From M55B144 sp964550615 (GTDB taxonomy: Bacteria; Bipolaricaulota; Bipolaricaulia; UBA7950; UBA9294), in NCBI GenBank assembly GCA_964550615.1, contig CAZKAB010000002.1, positions 39,304 to 103,303 of the forward strand: 64,000 nt of DNA, given 5' to 3'. The notes under the pieces are model-generated. The model was not told the DNA's origin. It was given only the letters and a program-made list of their open reading frames with translations, and ran no database searches. Below, piece by piece: positions 51,736 to 60,282 of the stretch (the first letter of the stretch is position 1; every line of letters begins with the position of its first letter). The position numbers and the translations under genes are program-made.

Positions 51736-52311
51736 CTATCGGCTCCATTCGAGGAGAAACGGATTCGTTCGGCGTTCCGTAGCAAGAGTGGTTTTCGGTC
51801 CGTGTCCGGGGTAGACCGTGTAGTCGCCTGGCAGGGCGGTAAGCTTTGCGAGCGACGTCGTCATCTCAGCAATTGACCCTCCGGGGAGATCCGTTCTCCC
51901 GATCGATCCGGCGAACAGCAGATCGCCCACGAACAGAACACCGTCTCCTACAAGCACTATGCTGCCCGGTGAATGACCGGGCGTATGCAGTACTCGCAGC
52001 GGACCGGGGAGGGTGTCAGCGTCAGTGATGAAGCGATCAAACGATGGATGCCCGGGATAGAAACGATCGACAAGCGGCAGATCGGCCTTGTGTAACATGA
52101 TTTCAGCCCCCCGCTGCTGCATCTCCCAAGCTCCGCCGATGTGGTCGAAGTGTCCGTGTGTGTTGATTACGAGATCGATATGCCGCCCATCGAGGAACGT
52201 CAGCAAGGTTTTGGAGGCATCGGCGGGATCGATGAGAAGGTTGACATCAGCGGTAGTGATGAGATAGCAGTTGGTGGCGAGCTCTCCCAGGCAGACGCTT
52301 TCTACCTGCAT
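51736..52311 (-). CDS. metallo-beta-lactamase-fold hydrolase (glyoxalase II-like)
   Basis: A 191-residue hydrolase with the metal motif NTHGHFDHIGG, then LHTPGHSPGS (third His), FVGDLLFAGSIGR (bridging Asp) and VYPGHGPKTT (last His). It is the short single-domain type related to glyoxalase II but lacking its C-terminal domain; substrate uncertain. ATG 52311 marks where similarity begins, 17 nt after comF. Confidence 0.9.
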   Translation of the reverse strand: MQVESVCLGELATNCYLITTADVNLLIDPADASKTLLTFLDGRHIDLVINTHGHFDHIGGAWEMQQRGAEIMLHKADLPLVDRFYPGHPSFDRFITDADTLPGPLRVLHTPGHSPGSIVLVGDGVLFVGDLLFAGSIGRTDLPGGSIAEMTTSLAKLTALPGDYTVYPGHGPKTTLATERRTNPFLLEWSR

Positions 52312-52328
52312 TCTCTCATACCCCCCCG

Positions 52329-53060
52329 TTAGGCTCGTGCCGAAGTGAGAACAAACACCGCTTCGCAACCACCGCTCTTCAGGACATGCGCGCACTCTTC
52401 CACGGTCGAGCCTGTGGTGAAGATATCGTCGATAAGAAGAATCTTCCCCTTCGGCGATTTTATCAGATGAAACGCACCCCGCAAGTTGTCATGTCGATCC
52501 CTTGCCGAAAGCGACGCCTGCGGCGGTGTCGAGCGTCGCTTCGTCAGCAGTTGAATAAACGGGAGGTGGAGTCGTCTGGCGACATGGCGCGCAATGATGC
52601 GTGCCTGATTGAATCCGCGTTTACGCACCGCTCGTCTGGTCATCGGCACGTACGTAACTGCGTCGATCCTGTCGAACGGTTCCTTGTTTTCTATGAAATC
52701 CGTCATGCGATTTGCGATGAAGCGAGCCACTGCCGGCTCTCGTTCGAATTTGAGCGCACGTACGAGTCGGCCCCAATCGCTTTGATACGGACCGAGCGAA
52801 CGTGCGCGATCGAATCCGCGCACCCGCGTGCCGCAGGCACGGCATAGATCCAATTCCGGACCGGCGAGCGGTTCCTGGCACTGCTCACAGCGGGGCCCGT
52901 CAAGTTGTGGGAGGGATCTTCTGCATTCAGGGCACAGTATCTCTACGCCGTTCGGCACTCCTCCGCACAAGAGGCAGCGGGGCGGGAAGAAGGCCGCAAG
53001 CAGGCCCTCTCCCAGCGTTGCTCGAATTCTCTTGCTACACGAAAGCAGCAACGCGGACAA
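52329..53060 (-). CDS. comF: ComF-like phosphoribosyltransferase-domain protein
   Basis: A 243-residue protein. Two zinc-finger pairs (CLLCGG, CPECRR, CEQCQE, CRACGT) precede a phosphoribosyltransferase-like domain ending in ILLIDDIFTTGSTVEECAHV, the PRPP loop. RKRGFNQARIIARHV is the ComF signature. ComF assists DNA uptake in competent bacteria; no other competence genes are in the window. The start overlaps the gap 3' end by 26 nt (TTG 53060; TTG 53051 is an alternative), with no clear ribosome site. Confidence 0.92.
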   Translation of the reverse strand: MSALLLSCSKRIRATLGEGLLAAFFPPRCLLCGGVPNGVEILCPECRRSLPQLDGPRCEQCQEPLAGPELDLCRACGTRVRGFDRARSLGPYQSDWGRLVRALKFEREPAVARFIANRMTDFIENKEPFDRIDAVTYVPMTRRAVRKRGFNQARIIARHVARRLHLPFIQLLTKRRSTPPQASLSARDRHDNLRGAFHLIKSPKGKILLIDDIFTTGSTVEECAHVLKSGGCEAVFVLTSARA

Positions 53061-54030
53061 GTTGGTTTGTGTACCCCCATTCGTTATCGTAGAAGGTTAC
53101 TACCTTTGCCAGCCGCTCGTCGACGACCATCGTTGAGTCGAGATCGACAACACTCGCTCGTGTCTCACCAATGATGTCGCTCGACACGATCGGGTCCTTG
53201 CTGACGCCCAAAATTCCCTTGAGTTTGCCCTCTGCGTACTTGGTAAGAGCGGCGTTGATCTCTTCCTTGGTAGCTGATCGTTTCAGCTCCAGCGTGAAGT
53301 CGCTCACCGAGCCAGTAATCACCGGGACGCGAAACGCCATGCCGTTCATTTTGCCAGCCAGGCTGGGGATGACTTTGGTCGTCGCCTTTGCCGCACCGGT
53401 GGTAGTGGGGACGATGTTCACTGCCGCGGCGCGGCCGCGAGCAGGATTCTTGTGCGGGGCATCTACGAGTCGTTGATCGGCTGTGTATCCGTGCACGGTG
53501 GAGAGAAACGCGTGTGTGATCCCGAATTCCTGCTCCAATACGTACGCCACCGGCGCGAGTGAGTTTGTCGTACAAGAGGCAGCGGACACGATCTTGTCAC
53601 GATTGGGATCGTATGCCTCGTTATTCACACCATACACGATCTGAGGTATGTCGTCGCTCTTTGGCGGTGCGGACAAGAGGACGCGTTTCGCGCCACCGGC
53701 AAGGTGGAGAGACGCCAGATCTCGCTTAAGGAAGACGCCGGTCGACTCAATGACTAGGTCGATACCCATGTCTCCCCAAGGCAAGTTCTGCGGGTCTTTT
53801 CCCGACAACAGAGGTATGAACTTCCCTCCGACGGTGATACCCTTCTCTTCTGCCGTAACTTCGTGCTTGTAACGGCGGTAGACGGAATCATAGGTGAGCA
53901 GATATCGCGCCGTCTCCGGTGTGATGAATGGATCGTTGATTGCCACAATGTCGAGATCGTTCCCGCCGAACGCGATGCGGAAGAACGCCCGCCCGATTCG
54001 GCCAAAGCCGTTGATTGCCACTTTTTTCAT
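53035..54030 (-). CDS. gap: glyceraldehyde-3-phosphate dehydrogenase
   Basis: A 331-residue type I GAPDH. KVAINGFGRIGRAFFRIAFG starts the NAD domain; VAINDP has the Asp favouring NAD. The catalytic cysteine is in SAASCTTNSLAP, followed by STVHGYTADQRLVDAPHKN and the C-terminal YDNEWGYTNQLV. It is an enzyme of glycolysis. The ATG overlaps the pdxT stop by 4 nt, an unusual operon setting, with no pgk or tpiA alongside. Confidence 0.95.
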   Translation of the reverse strand: MKKVAINGFGRIGRAFFRIAFGGNDLDIVAINDPFITPETARYLLTYDSVYRRYKHEVTAEEKGITVGGKFIPLLSGKDPQNLPWGDMGIDLVIESTGVFLKRDLASLHLAGGAKRVLLSAPPKSDDIPQIVYGVNNEAYDPNRDKIVSAASCTTNSLAPVAYVLEQEFGITHAFLSTVHGYTADQRLVDAPHKNPARGRAAAVNIVPTTTGAAKATTKVIPSLAGKMNGMAFRVPVITGSVSDFTLELKRSATKEEINAALTKYAEGKLKGILGVSKDPIVSSDIIGETRASVVDLDSTMVVDERLAKVVTFYDNEWGYTNQLVRVAAFV

Positions 54031-54611
54031 TCTTTGTCCTCCTGTTTGCTCTTGTCTATCGATTCCAAGAAGTACCGATGGATACGCAGGTCCTCCGTCA
54101 GTTCCGGATGGAAGCTCGATACCAGTATATTATCTTGCTGTGCCATCACCACTCGTCCTTCGTGGCGGGCAAGCGCGCTTACTCCCGTTCCCATGCGTGT
54201 AATGTACGGGGCGCGGATGAAGACGGCCGGAATATCGTCTCCGATTCCGTCGACGTTAAGAACTGTCTCAAAGCTGTGCGCCTGTCGGCCGGAGGCGTTG
54301 CGCGCTACAGTGATGTCTATTGCACCGATGTATGCTTCGCTTTGGTCCTCCACGTCACGAGCAAGGAGGATCATGCCGGCGCATGTACCGAAGAACGGCA
54401 ATCCTTCTTCTGCCAACTCGCGGAGGCGCGTGATGAGTTGCCCACTGGCAAGGAGGGAGATGGCCGTCGACTCGCCTCCCGGCAGTATGAGGCCGGAGAT
54501 GCCTCTTAAGTCGTCAGTGTTCTTCACTTGTACGGCCACCACATCAAGCCGCGACAGGCTCCGCACGTGCTCGCGTACTGCGCCCTGCAGGCCGAGAACG
54601 CCTATCTTCAT
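54027..54611 (-). CDS. pdxT: pyridoxal 5'-phosphate synthase glutaminase subunit
   Basis: A 194-residue class I glutaminase with GVLGLQGAVREHV, GLILPGGESTAI, the nucleophile in FFGTCAGMILLA and the His-Glu of SSFHPELTED. It supplies ammonia to PdxS. It begins immediately after the pdxS stop. Confidence 0.95.
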   Translation of the reverse strand: MKIGVLGLQGAVREHVRSLSRLDVVAVQVKNTDDLRGISGLILPGGESTAISLLASGQLITRLRELAEEGLPFFGTCAGMILLARDVEDQSEAYIGAIDITVARNASGRQAHSFETVLNVDGIGDDIPAVFIRAPYITRMGTGVSALARHEGRVVMAQQDNILVSSFHPELTEDLRIHRYFLESIDKSKQEDKE

Positions 54612-55490
54612 CTACCTAACCTGCATCATCTCGTGCGGCGGGATCTCGTCGATCGAGATTCCAACCATTGCCTCTCCCAGTCCCTCTGACACTCGAGCAA
54701 GGATGTCCGGCTCGTTGTAATGGGTTGTCGCCTCGACGATCGCCCGCGCCCGCTGTGCGGGATCGCCCGATTTAAACACACCGCTGCCGACAAAGATTCC
54801 GTCGCAGCCGAGCTGCATCATCATCGCCGCGTCGGCGGGAGTGGCGATGCCGCCGGCGGCGAAATTGACTACGGGCAGGCGTCCTAGTTCGCGTATCATG
54901 CGTAGAATCTGATACGGCGCCCCCATATCCTTTGCCGTCTTCATCAGTTCTTCCTCGGGAGATGCAATCACCGCGCGGATTTGCTCGTTCACAAGGCGCA
55001 TGTGCTTGACTGCCTCAATGACGTTTCCTGTTCCCGGTTCGCCTTTGGTACGAATCATTGCCGCACCTTCAGCTATGCGGCGACATGCCTCACCGAGGTC
55101 GCGCGCGCCGCACACGAACGGAACAGTAAACGCCCACTTGTCGATGTGATAGCGCGGGTCGGCGGGGGTGAGAACCTCCGACTCATCGATATAGTCGACC
55201 TCGAGGGACTGCAATATCTGCGCCTCGACGAAATGGCCGATCCTAACCTTGGCCATGACGGGGATTGAGACCGCATTCTGGATCTCTTTCACTCTGCCCG
55301 GGTCGGCCATGCGCGCCACCCCTCCATGAGCGCGAATATCGGCTGGAACCCTCTCCAGAGCCATAACAGCAACTGCACCGGCCTTCTCGGCGATTCGTGC
55401 CTGCTCGGCGGTGGTGACATCCATGATCACGCCGCCCTTCAGCATCTCTGCCAATCCGCTCTTCACTCGAAACGTACCCGTTTCTCCCAT
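54612..55490 (-). CDS. pdxS: pyridoxal 5'-phosphate synthase lyase subunit
   Basis: A 292-residue TIM barrel condensing ribose 5-phosphate, glyceraldehyde 3-phosphate and ammonia to PLP. GGVIMDVTTAEQARIAEKAG, AVMALERVPADIRAHGGVAR, VMAKVRIGHFVEAQIL (active lysine), DESEVLTPAD and FAAGGIATPADAA match the family almost throughout. ATG 55490 has GGGGTGA 7 nt upstream. It is the first gene of a nine-gene run to nnr. Confidence 0.96.
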   Translation of the reverse strand: MGETGTFRVKSGLAEMLKGGVIMDVTTAEQARIAEKAGAVAVMALERVPADIRAHGGVARMADPGRVKEIQNAVSIPVMAKVRIGHFVEAQILQSLEVDYIDESEVLTPADPRYHIDKWAFTVPFVCGARDLGEACRRIAEGAAMIRTKGEPGTGNVIEAVKHMRLVNEQIRAVIASPEEELMKTAKDMGAPYQILRMIRELGRLPVVNFAAGGIATPADAAMMMQLGCDGIFVGSGVFKSGDPAQRARAIVEATTHYNEPDILARVSEGLGEAMVGISIDEIPPHEMMQVR

Positions 55491-55520
55491 TGTTGTCACC
55501 CCCAAAATTGCTACTAACCG

Positions 55521-55549
55521 ATTATACCCCCGCTCTGGCGGACTCTAAA
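55521..55549 (-). promoter_or_regulatory. promoter of the pdxS-to-nnr operon
   Basis: Minus-strand -35 TTTAGA (55549-55544), 17 nt, perfect -10 TATAAT (55526-55521), about 30 nt before the pdxS ATG. Confidence 0.7.
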
Positions 55550-55601
55550 GGAGGGCGAATGTTCAGTGTGCTGGGACGCTGCCTTGTGACCATAGGGCCG
55601 G

Positions 55602-55607
55602 TATAAT
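55602..55607 (+). promoter_or_regulatory. -10 box before mgtE
   Basis: TATAAT 28 nt before the mgtE ATG; no convincing -35 at the right distance. Confidence 0.4.
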
Positions 55608-55634
55608 GTGATCTGCGAGAAGGGAGGTATGATA

Positions 55635-56933
55635 ATGGAGAAGAAAGTCATCCTGCGGGACCTGCTGCTCAAGCATCCGGCCGATGTCGCCGAGGTGCTT
55701 TCTCATCTTTCGGATGAGCAGGCGGCCGATCTTCTCCATCGTCTTTTCCTACGAAGAGCGGCGGCCGAGCCGTTGGGAGAGATGGAGCCGGAAGATTCGG
55801 CCGAGCTCCTCTCCGAGATCGATCGTGACGAAGCGATAAAAATCCTATCTCGCATGGATCCGGACGACGCAGTCGATGTCCTGGAAGAGATCCCTGACAG
55901 CATCAAAGCAGAACTGCTCTCGCGGCTGAGCAAGGAGGATGCAGACGTACTGTCTGATCTTCTCTCGTACGCGCCGGACACGGCCGGAGGACTGATGTCG
56001 CCGGAAGTCGTCGCGCTTCCGATCGACATGTCGGTGCAGGAGGCGATTGCGTATCTCCGTCGTCGTGTGGAAGAGGCAGAGACGATTTACTACGCCTATG
56101 CTGTTGACGGAGAAGGGCGGTTGCAAGGTGTCTTCTCGCTGCGCGACATGGCTCTTGCTCGACCGACGGCGCCCCTGTCGACGCTTCTGAAGAGCGATGT
56201 GATTTCGGTTGCGGTTGATGCCGACGCCGAAGAAGTCGCGAACATGTTCGACAAATACAATTTCTTTGCCCTTCCCGTCGTCGATGCCTCGCAGAAGCTG
56301 TTGGGTGTGATCACGATCGACGACGTGATCGACGTGATGCGGGAAGAAGCGACTGAGGACATCTATGGAATGGCGAGCGTACCGATGGAAGAGGGGGTCG
56401 ATACCTCGCTGTTATCATCTCTGCGGATGCGCCTTCCCTGGCTATACGTCCGCCTAGGTACGGCTCTTCTCGCTGCAGTGGTGGTGGGGTTGTTCGAGGT
56501 GTCGATTGCCAAGGTGGCGGCGCTTGCCGTTCTCATGGGAGTGATAGCGGGACAGGGCGGGAGCGCCGGTATGCAGACTGTGACGATTATCACACGAGGG
56601 ATGGCTCTCGGGCAGATCGAGCGCCATCGCGGCTGGCGGCTGCTGACCAAAGAGGTACTTCTCGGTTTGGTGAACGGAGCGTTCATCGGCATTACGGTGG
56701 GCATTATCACCTATGTGTGGAAAGGCGAGATCTTGCTCGGCGTTGTCGCCTGTTTGGCGATGATTCTTAACATGTTCGTGGCTGGGGCCGCCGGTGTGCT
56801 GATACCGCTCGGGCTGCGAACGCTGAAGAAAGATCCTGCCCTCGGATCGGGGATCTTTATGCCCACGGTGACCGATGTGCTTGGATTTGCGTTTCTGTTT
56901 CTTATCGCACACCTCATACTCCCGGGGATCTAA
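55635..56933 (+). CDS. mgtE: magnesium transporter MgtE
   Basis: A 432-residue channel. The cytosolic N domain is an acidic superhelix (residues 1-120, LSEIDRDEAIKILSRMDPDD). Two CBS domains follow (120-245; GGLMSPEVVALPIDMSVQEA, GVITIDDVIDVM). The membrane domain (from about 270) has five helices with GVIAGQGGSAGMQTVTIITR and the pore helix region GSGIFMPTVTDVLGF. Mg2+ bound between the domains closes the pore. GGGAGG lies 7 nt before the chosen ATG. Confidence 0.95.
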   Translation: MEKKVILRDLLLKHPADVAEVLSHLSDEQAADLLHRLFLRRAAAEPLGEMEPEDSAELLSEIDRDEAIKILSRMDPDDAVDVLEEIPDSIKAELLSRLSKEDADVLSDLLSYAPDTAGGLMSPEVVALPIDMSVQEAIAYLRRRVEEAETIYYAYAVDGEGRLQGVFSLRDMALARPTAPLSTLLKSDVISVAVDADAEEVANMFDKYNFFALPVVDASQKLLGVITIDDVIDVMREEATEDIYGMASVPMEEGVDTSLLSSLRMRLPWLYVRLGTALLAAVVVGLFEVSIAKVAALAVLMGVIAGQGGSAGMQTVTIITRGMALGQIERHRGWRLLTKEVLLGLVNGAFIGITVGIITYVWKGEILLGVVACLAMILNMFVAGAAGVLIPLGLRTLKKDPALGSGIFMPTVTDVLGFAFLFLIAHLILPGI

Positions 56934-57482
56934 ATGGTGAATCGAAAACAGACGTTGCCGGCATGGTCGTATCCGCTCGTCCTAGTCCTGTTGGGGATCG
57001 TTCTCGCCGTCGGACACCTGCCGCTGTTTCTTCAGATCGGGGTTGCTGTTGAGACGGTTCTGTTCATCGGATATCTTGTCTTTCGTTCGCGACGGGAGCC
57101 GCGCGAGAGCTGGGCGGTTGCGAATCTTCTCCCACTCTTCCCCGGCCACCTGCTGCTCTTGTTCGCCCTCGCCATTGTTGATGATCCTGGTACATTGCTG
57201 GTGGTCGTGTGGATGGCGATCCCGCTAGCGAGCATACTATACGACGCCGTCGCCTCACGGCGATGGACGAGAATAGCACGACAGATGTCGCTTTTGGCGG
57301 GACTATATTGTATAATCTGGGCCGCTCTTTTCGTAGTCTTGGAACGTGTAATAGCTTTAGGAAGGGAGATTCAAGGCGCGGGAGAGATTAGGTTGATCGC
57401 AGTATTCGGGGTTGTCGGCGTGGTATTCCTGGCTGCGGGAGTATACCGGCATTGGTACGCGGTCAAGAGTAGCAAGGAGTGA
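56934..57482 (+). CDS. membrane protein of unknown function
   Basis: A 182-residue protein with about six hydrophobic helices and a short basic loop (FRSRREPRESW) after the second. It begins immediately after the mgtE stop and ends 6 nt before yajC. The position suggests a link to Mg2+ transport or protein export, but I recognise no family. Confidence 0.6.
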   Translation: MVNRKQTLPAWSYPLVLVLLGIVLAVGHLPLFLQIGVAVETVLFIGYLVFRSRREPRESWAVANLLPLFPGHLLLLFALAIVDDPGTLLVVVWMAIPLASILYDAVASRRWTRIARQMSLLAGLYCIIWAALFVVLERVIALGREIQGAGEIRLIAVFGVVGVVFLAAGVYRHWYAVKSSKE

Positions 57483-57488
57483 TAAGGC

Positions 57489-57839
57489 ATGGGTAAAATG
57501 GTCGGTTTCGTTGCGGGATTGATTACCCTCATGTGTGGATTTGCCGCGTTTGGGCAAGAGGCGACCACGTCGGCGGGGAGTTCAGTGATCTCGCTTGTTG
57601 TCATACTTGCTGTGTTCGCGGCGGTCTTCTATTTCATGTTGATCAGGCCGCAGCGCAAGCGTCAATCCAAGCACAACGAGCTTGTGTCGGGACTGAAGCG
57701 TGGTGACAATGTAGTGAGTGCTGGAGGAATTTACGGAGAGATAGACTCTATAGGCGATACCTCAGTCGTGCTGACCCTTGAGGACGGCGGTAAGATTCGG
57801 CTGGCCAAGAGCAGCATCGTTGACAAGCGCACAAAGTAA
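57489..57839 (+). CDS. yajC: preprotein translocase accessory subunit YajC
   Basis: A 116-residue single-span membrane protein. The family core is VFYFMLIRPQRKRQSKHNEL followed by LKRGDNVVSAGGIYGEIDSI. It has an extra N-terminal hydrophobic stretch (residues 5-22), perhaps a signal sequence, before the usual helix. It works with SecDF, consistent with secD 23 nt downstream. Confidence 0.92.
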   Translation: MGKMVGFVAGLITLMCGFAAFGQEATTSAGSSVISLVVILAVFAAVFYFMLIRPQRKRQSKHNELVSGLKRGDNVVSAGGIYGEIDSIGDTSVVLTLEDGGKIRLAKSSIVDKRTK

Positions 57840-57862
57840 ATGCTAAGGAGGGCGTTTTCGTA

Positions 57863-59260
57863 ATGGCACACAGCAACATGACGCGTAACGACTGGTTGCG
57901 CTTTGGAACAGTGCTCTTGGTTATCGTCGGTTCGTTGGCCCTCCTTTACCCGTTCTGGCCGGTCAAAGATGTACTGAACCTCGGACTCGATTTGCAGGGC
58001 GGCGTGAGGTTGGTTCTTGAGGCACAGGACGTGGCGGGCATGGACTCGGCACAAAAACAGGATACGCTCAATCGAGTAATCACCATCCTCAATAACCGAG
58101 TTGATCAATACGGCATGACCAATGCCGAGATCAAACCGATGGGAACCGACAGGGTATTAGTGAACCTCCCCGGGACGAAAGACCCCGCCGAGGCGCGGCA
58201 GTTGATCGGCCAAACGGCGATACTCGAATTCCATAAAGTGGTTCAAGCAGGCACAAGTCCCAATTCGGACCTAGTGCCGACATCATCCTCACAAGAGGTG
58301 TTGAAGGATCGAGACGGGATTCCGTACCTGGTGGACACCGCACCGCTATTGACCGGTGCTGCTCTTTCCGATGCTCGTGTGCGCACTTCTCAGTCAATGC
58401 AGAACGCTGGGCAACTGTACATTGCTCTCACGTTCAATCAGCAAGGAGCACAGGACTTCGTCAACGCGCTTAGAACGCTCAAGGGCGACGATCCGAACAC
58501 GCCGCAGAACGAAGGCGACTTGCTCGCCGTCGTGCTGGACAACGTGATATACAGCGCCCCCCGCATCACACAGTCTATCAAAGACGCGGCGGCGCAGGGA
58601 TGGCGCAACGTTCAGAATACGACAACCATCAGCGGCAAGTTCACCAAGGACGAAGCGACAAGAATCGCCGTTGTACTGCGCGCCGGTGCACTTCCAGTGG
58701 CGGTAAAAGTCGTCGAGGAGAACACCGTCGGCCCGACATTGGGAAATGACTCGATCAGGCGAGGCATGCTGACGATCGTGATCGGCTTCGTTCTCATCCT
58801 GCTGTACATGCCGATGTACTATCGCTGGCTGGGTGTGGTCGCCCAGGGCGCCCTCATCCTGAACATGCTGATCGTGTTCGCGGCGCTCGTGATCTTCCAT
58901 GCGACGCTTACGCTACCGGGAATTGCCGGTATCATCCTGACGATCGGTATGACAGTCGACGCAAATGTGATCGTCTTCGAGCGTATCAAGGAGGAGAGAC
59001 GCACGGGCAAGTCTCCGCTTGCATCTGTGCGCACGGGATTTGAGAAGTCCCTCTCCACATTGCTCGATGCCAATATCACGACGCTCATAACGGCGTTGAT
59101 CCTGCTTCTCGTCGGGACCGGTCCGATCAAGGGATTTGCAATCACGCTCGGGATAGGCGTATTAGGAAGCCTGTACTGTGCGCTAATTGCTAGCCGGTTA
59201 TTGCTCGAGAAGGCCGGTTTTGCCGAGCACATTCCGGTGCGGGTGACGACTGAGTCGTGA
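57863..59260 (+). CDS. secD: protein-export membrane protein SecD
   Basis: A 465-residue proton-driven export motor. The first helix is followed by NLGLDLQGGVRLVLEA. The periplasmic P1 region has NNRVDQYGMTNAEI. The C-terminal five helices carry TVGPTLGNDSIRRGM and GMTVDANVIVFERIKEE. AAGGAGG precedes the ATG. No secF follows and the C-terminus is of SecD size, so it is not a SecDF fusion. Its last 71 nt overlap the convergent holA gene. Confidence 0.94.
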   Translation: MAHSNMTRNDWLRFGTVLLVIVGSLALLYPFWPVKDVLNLGLDLQGGVRLVLEAQDVAGMDSAQKQDTLNRVITILNNRVDQYGMTNAEIKPMGTDRVLVNLPGTKDPAEARQLIGQTAILEFHKVVQAGTSPNSDLVPTSSSQEVLKDRDGIPYLVDTAPLLTGAALSDARVRTSQSMQNAGQLYIALTFNQQGAQDFVNALRTLKGDDPNTPQNEGDLLAVVLDNVIYSAPRITQSIKDAAAQGWRNVQNTTTISGKFTKDEATRIAVVLRAGALPVAVKVVEENTVGPTLGNDSIRRGMLTIVIGFVLILLYMPMYYRWLGVVAQGALILNMLIVFAALVIFHATLTLPGIAGIILTIGMTVDANVIVFERIKEERRTGKSPLASVRTGFEKSLSTLLDANITTLITALILLLVGTGPIKGFAITLGIGVLGSLYCALIASRLLLEKAGFAEHIPVRVTTES

Positions 59261-60179
59261 CGAAGAGAACAAGCTTCAGTAGGGCATCAAGAGGACGGAT
59301 ACCGCCGTTCTTGACCAGAAGATCGAGATCGATCGCCAGGTCGAGGGCGGCGGTAAGTCTTTTGGACGTGTGCTGCTTCGCCTGCCCATAAGATCGGCGC
59401 ACCAACCAGCTGGGGAGGCCGAGGAGAGACGAGATTGTGGAGACGTTCTTTCTTTCATCGATGAGGACGCGTACCATTAACACCCTTGTCAGGTGACGGA
59501 CGAGGGCCGAGAACGTTCTTCCCGGATCGTCATACAGATCCCCAAGACGAGTGAAAGCAGAACCCAAATTGCGTTCGAGTACGGAATCGAGTAACGGATA
59601 TACTGATGCCTCACCTGCGGTAAACGCCAATCGTGCGACTATTTCCTCGTCCAGCGTCTCCTGGGAGGAGAACGTGCGCAATTTGCCTAATTCTTGACCT
59701 AGTGAGAGCAGATCATCGCCGCAGCGTGCGATGAGAGTCTTTTTCGCTGCGGGAGTGAGTCGAAGCCCTTCATCGGCGATCAGGCGTGTGTATTCTTCTC
59801 CCTGCCCCTGCCCACGTACTGGCGGGAGCGCCCGCACTTCTCCACGCTTTCTTGCCTCTTTGAGGAGTCCGCTCGTCCCTTTCAAGTCAATCGCCACCAA
59901 TGTAAGGAACGTCTCGGGTGGCAGGGTGTGGCCAATCAAAACTGACAGTGCCTTTGGATTCATCTTCTCCGCCCGCCTGACGACAAAATGACGCGTAGTG
60001 GCGAATAGCGATACCGAACGGAATTCAAGCGCCAATGCGGACGGATCGACCTCGTCGGCGAACAAGGCACGGCGCTCCGCATGCGGATCAAGGGTGCGGA
60101 TGATCTCGTTTCGCGCGATGACCGCGCGCTCGCAGCGATACGCGTCACCGAAAATCAGGATTATTTGCGGTTCGGGCAT
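59190..60179 (-). CDS. holA: DNA polymerase III delta subunit
   Basis: A 329-residue clamp-loader subunit. The N-terminal domain starts ILIFGDAYRCERAVIARNEI. The middle has ATTRHFVVRRAEKMNPKAL and LLSLGQELGKLRTFSSQETL, and the C-terminal helical domain holds LRRSYGQAKQ-like VRRSYGQAKQHTSKRLTAAL. Such divergent but ordered features are typical of HolA. The final 24 codons overlap the 3' end of secD on the opposite strand and may not be conserved. Confidence 0.85.
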   Translation of the reverse strand: MPEPQIILIFGDAYRCERAVIARNEIIRTLDPHAERRALFADEVDPSALALEFRSVSLFATTRHFVVRRAEKMNPKALSVLIGHTLPPETFLTLVAIDLKGTSGLLKEARKRGEVRALPPVRGQGQGEEYTRLIADEGLRLTPAAKKTLIARCGDDLLSLGQELGKLRTFSSQETLDEEIVARLAFTAGEASVYPLLDSVLERNLGSAFTRLGDLYDDPGRTFSALVRHLTRVLMVRVLIDERKNVSTISSLLGLPSWLVRRSYGQAKQHTSKRLTAALDLAIDLDLLVKNGGIRPLDALLKLVLFVTTQSSPAPECARQNRPSRAITG

Positions 60180-60282
60180 GCTCCCTCGCTATCGGTCAGG
60201 ATCGCTAGATCTTAGCCTCTCTGAAGAGGGCGGGCAATGACGATCCCACAATATCTACAAGCGAGCCGAGGCAAGCATCTCT

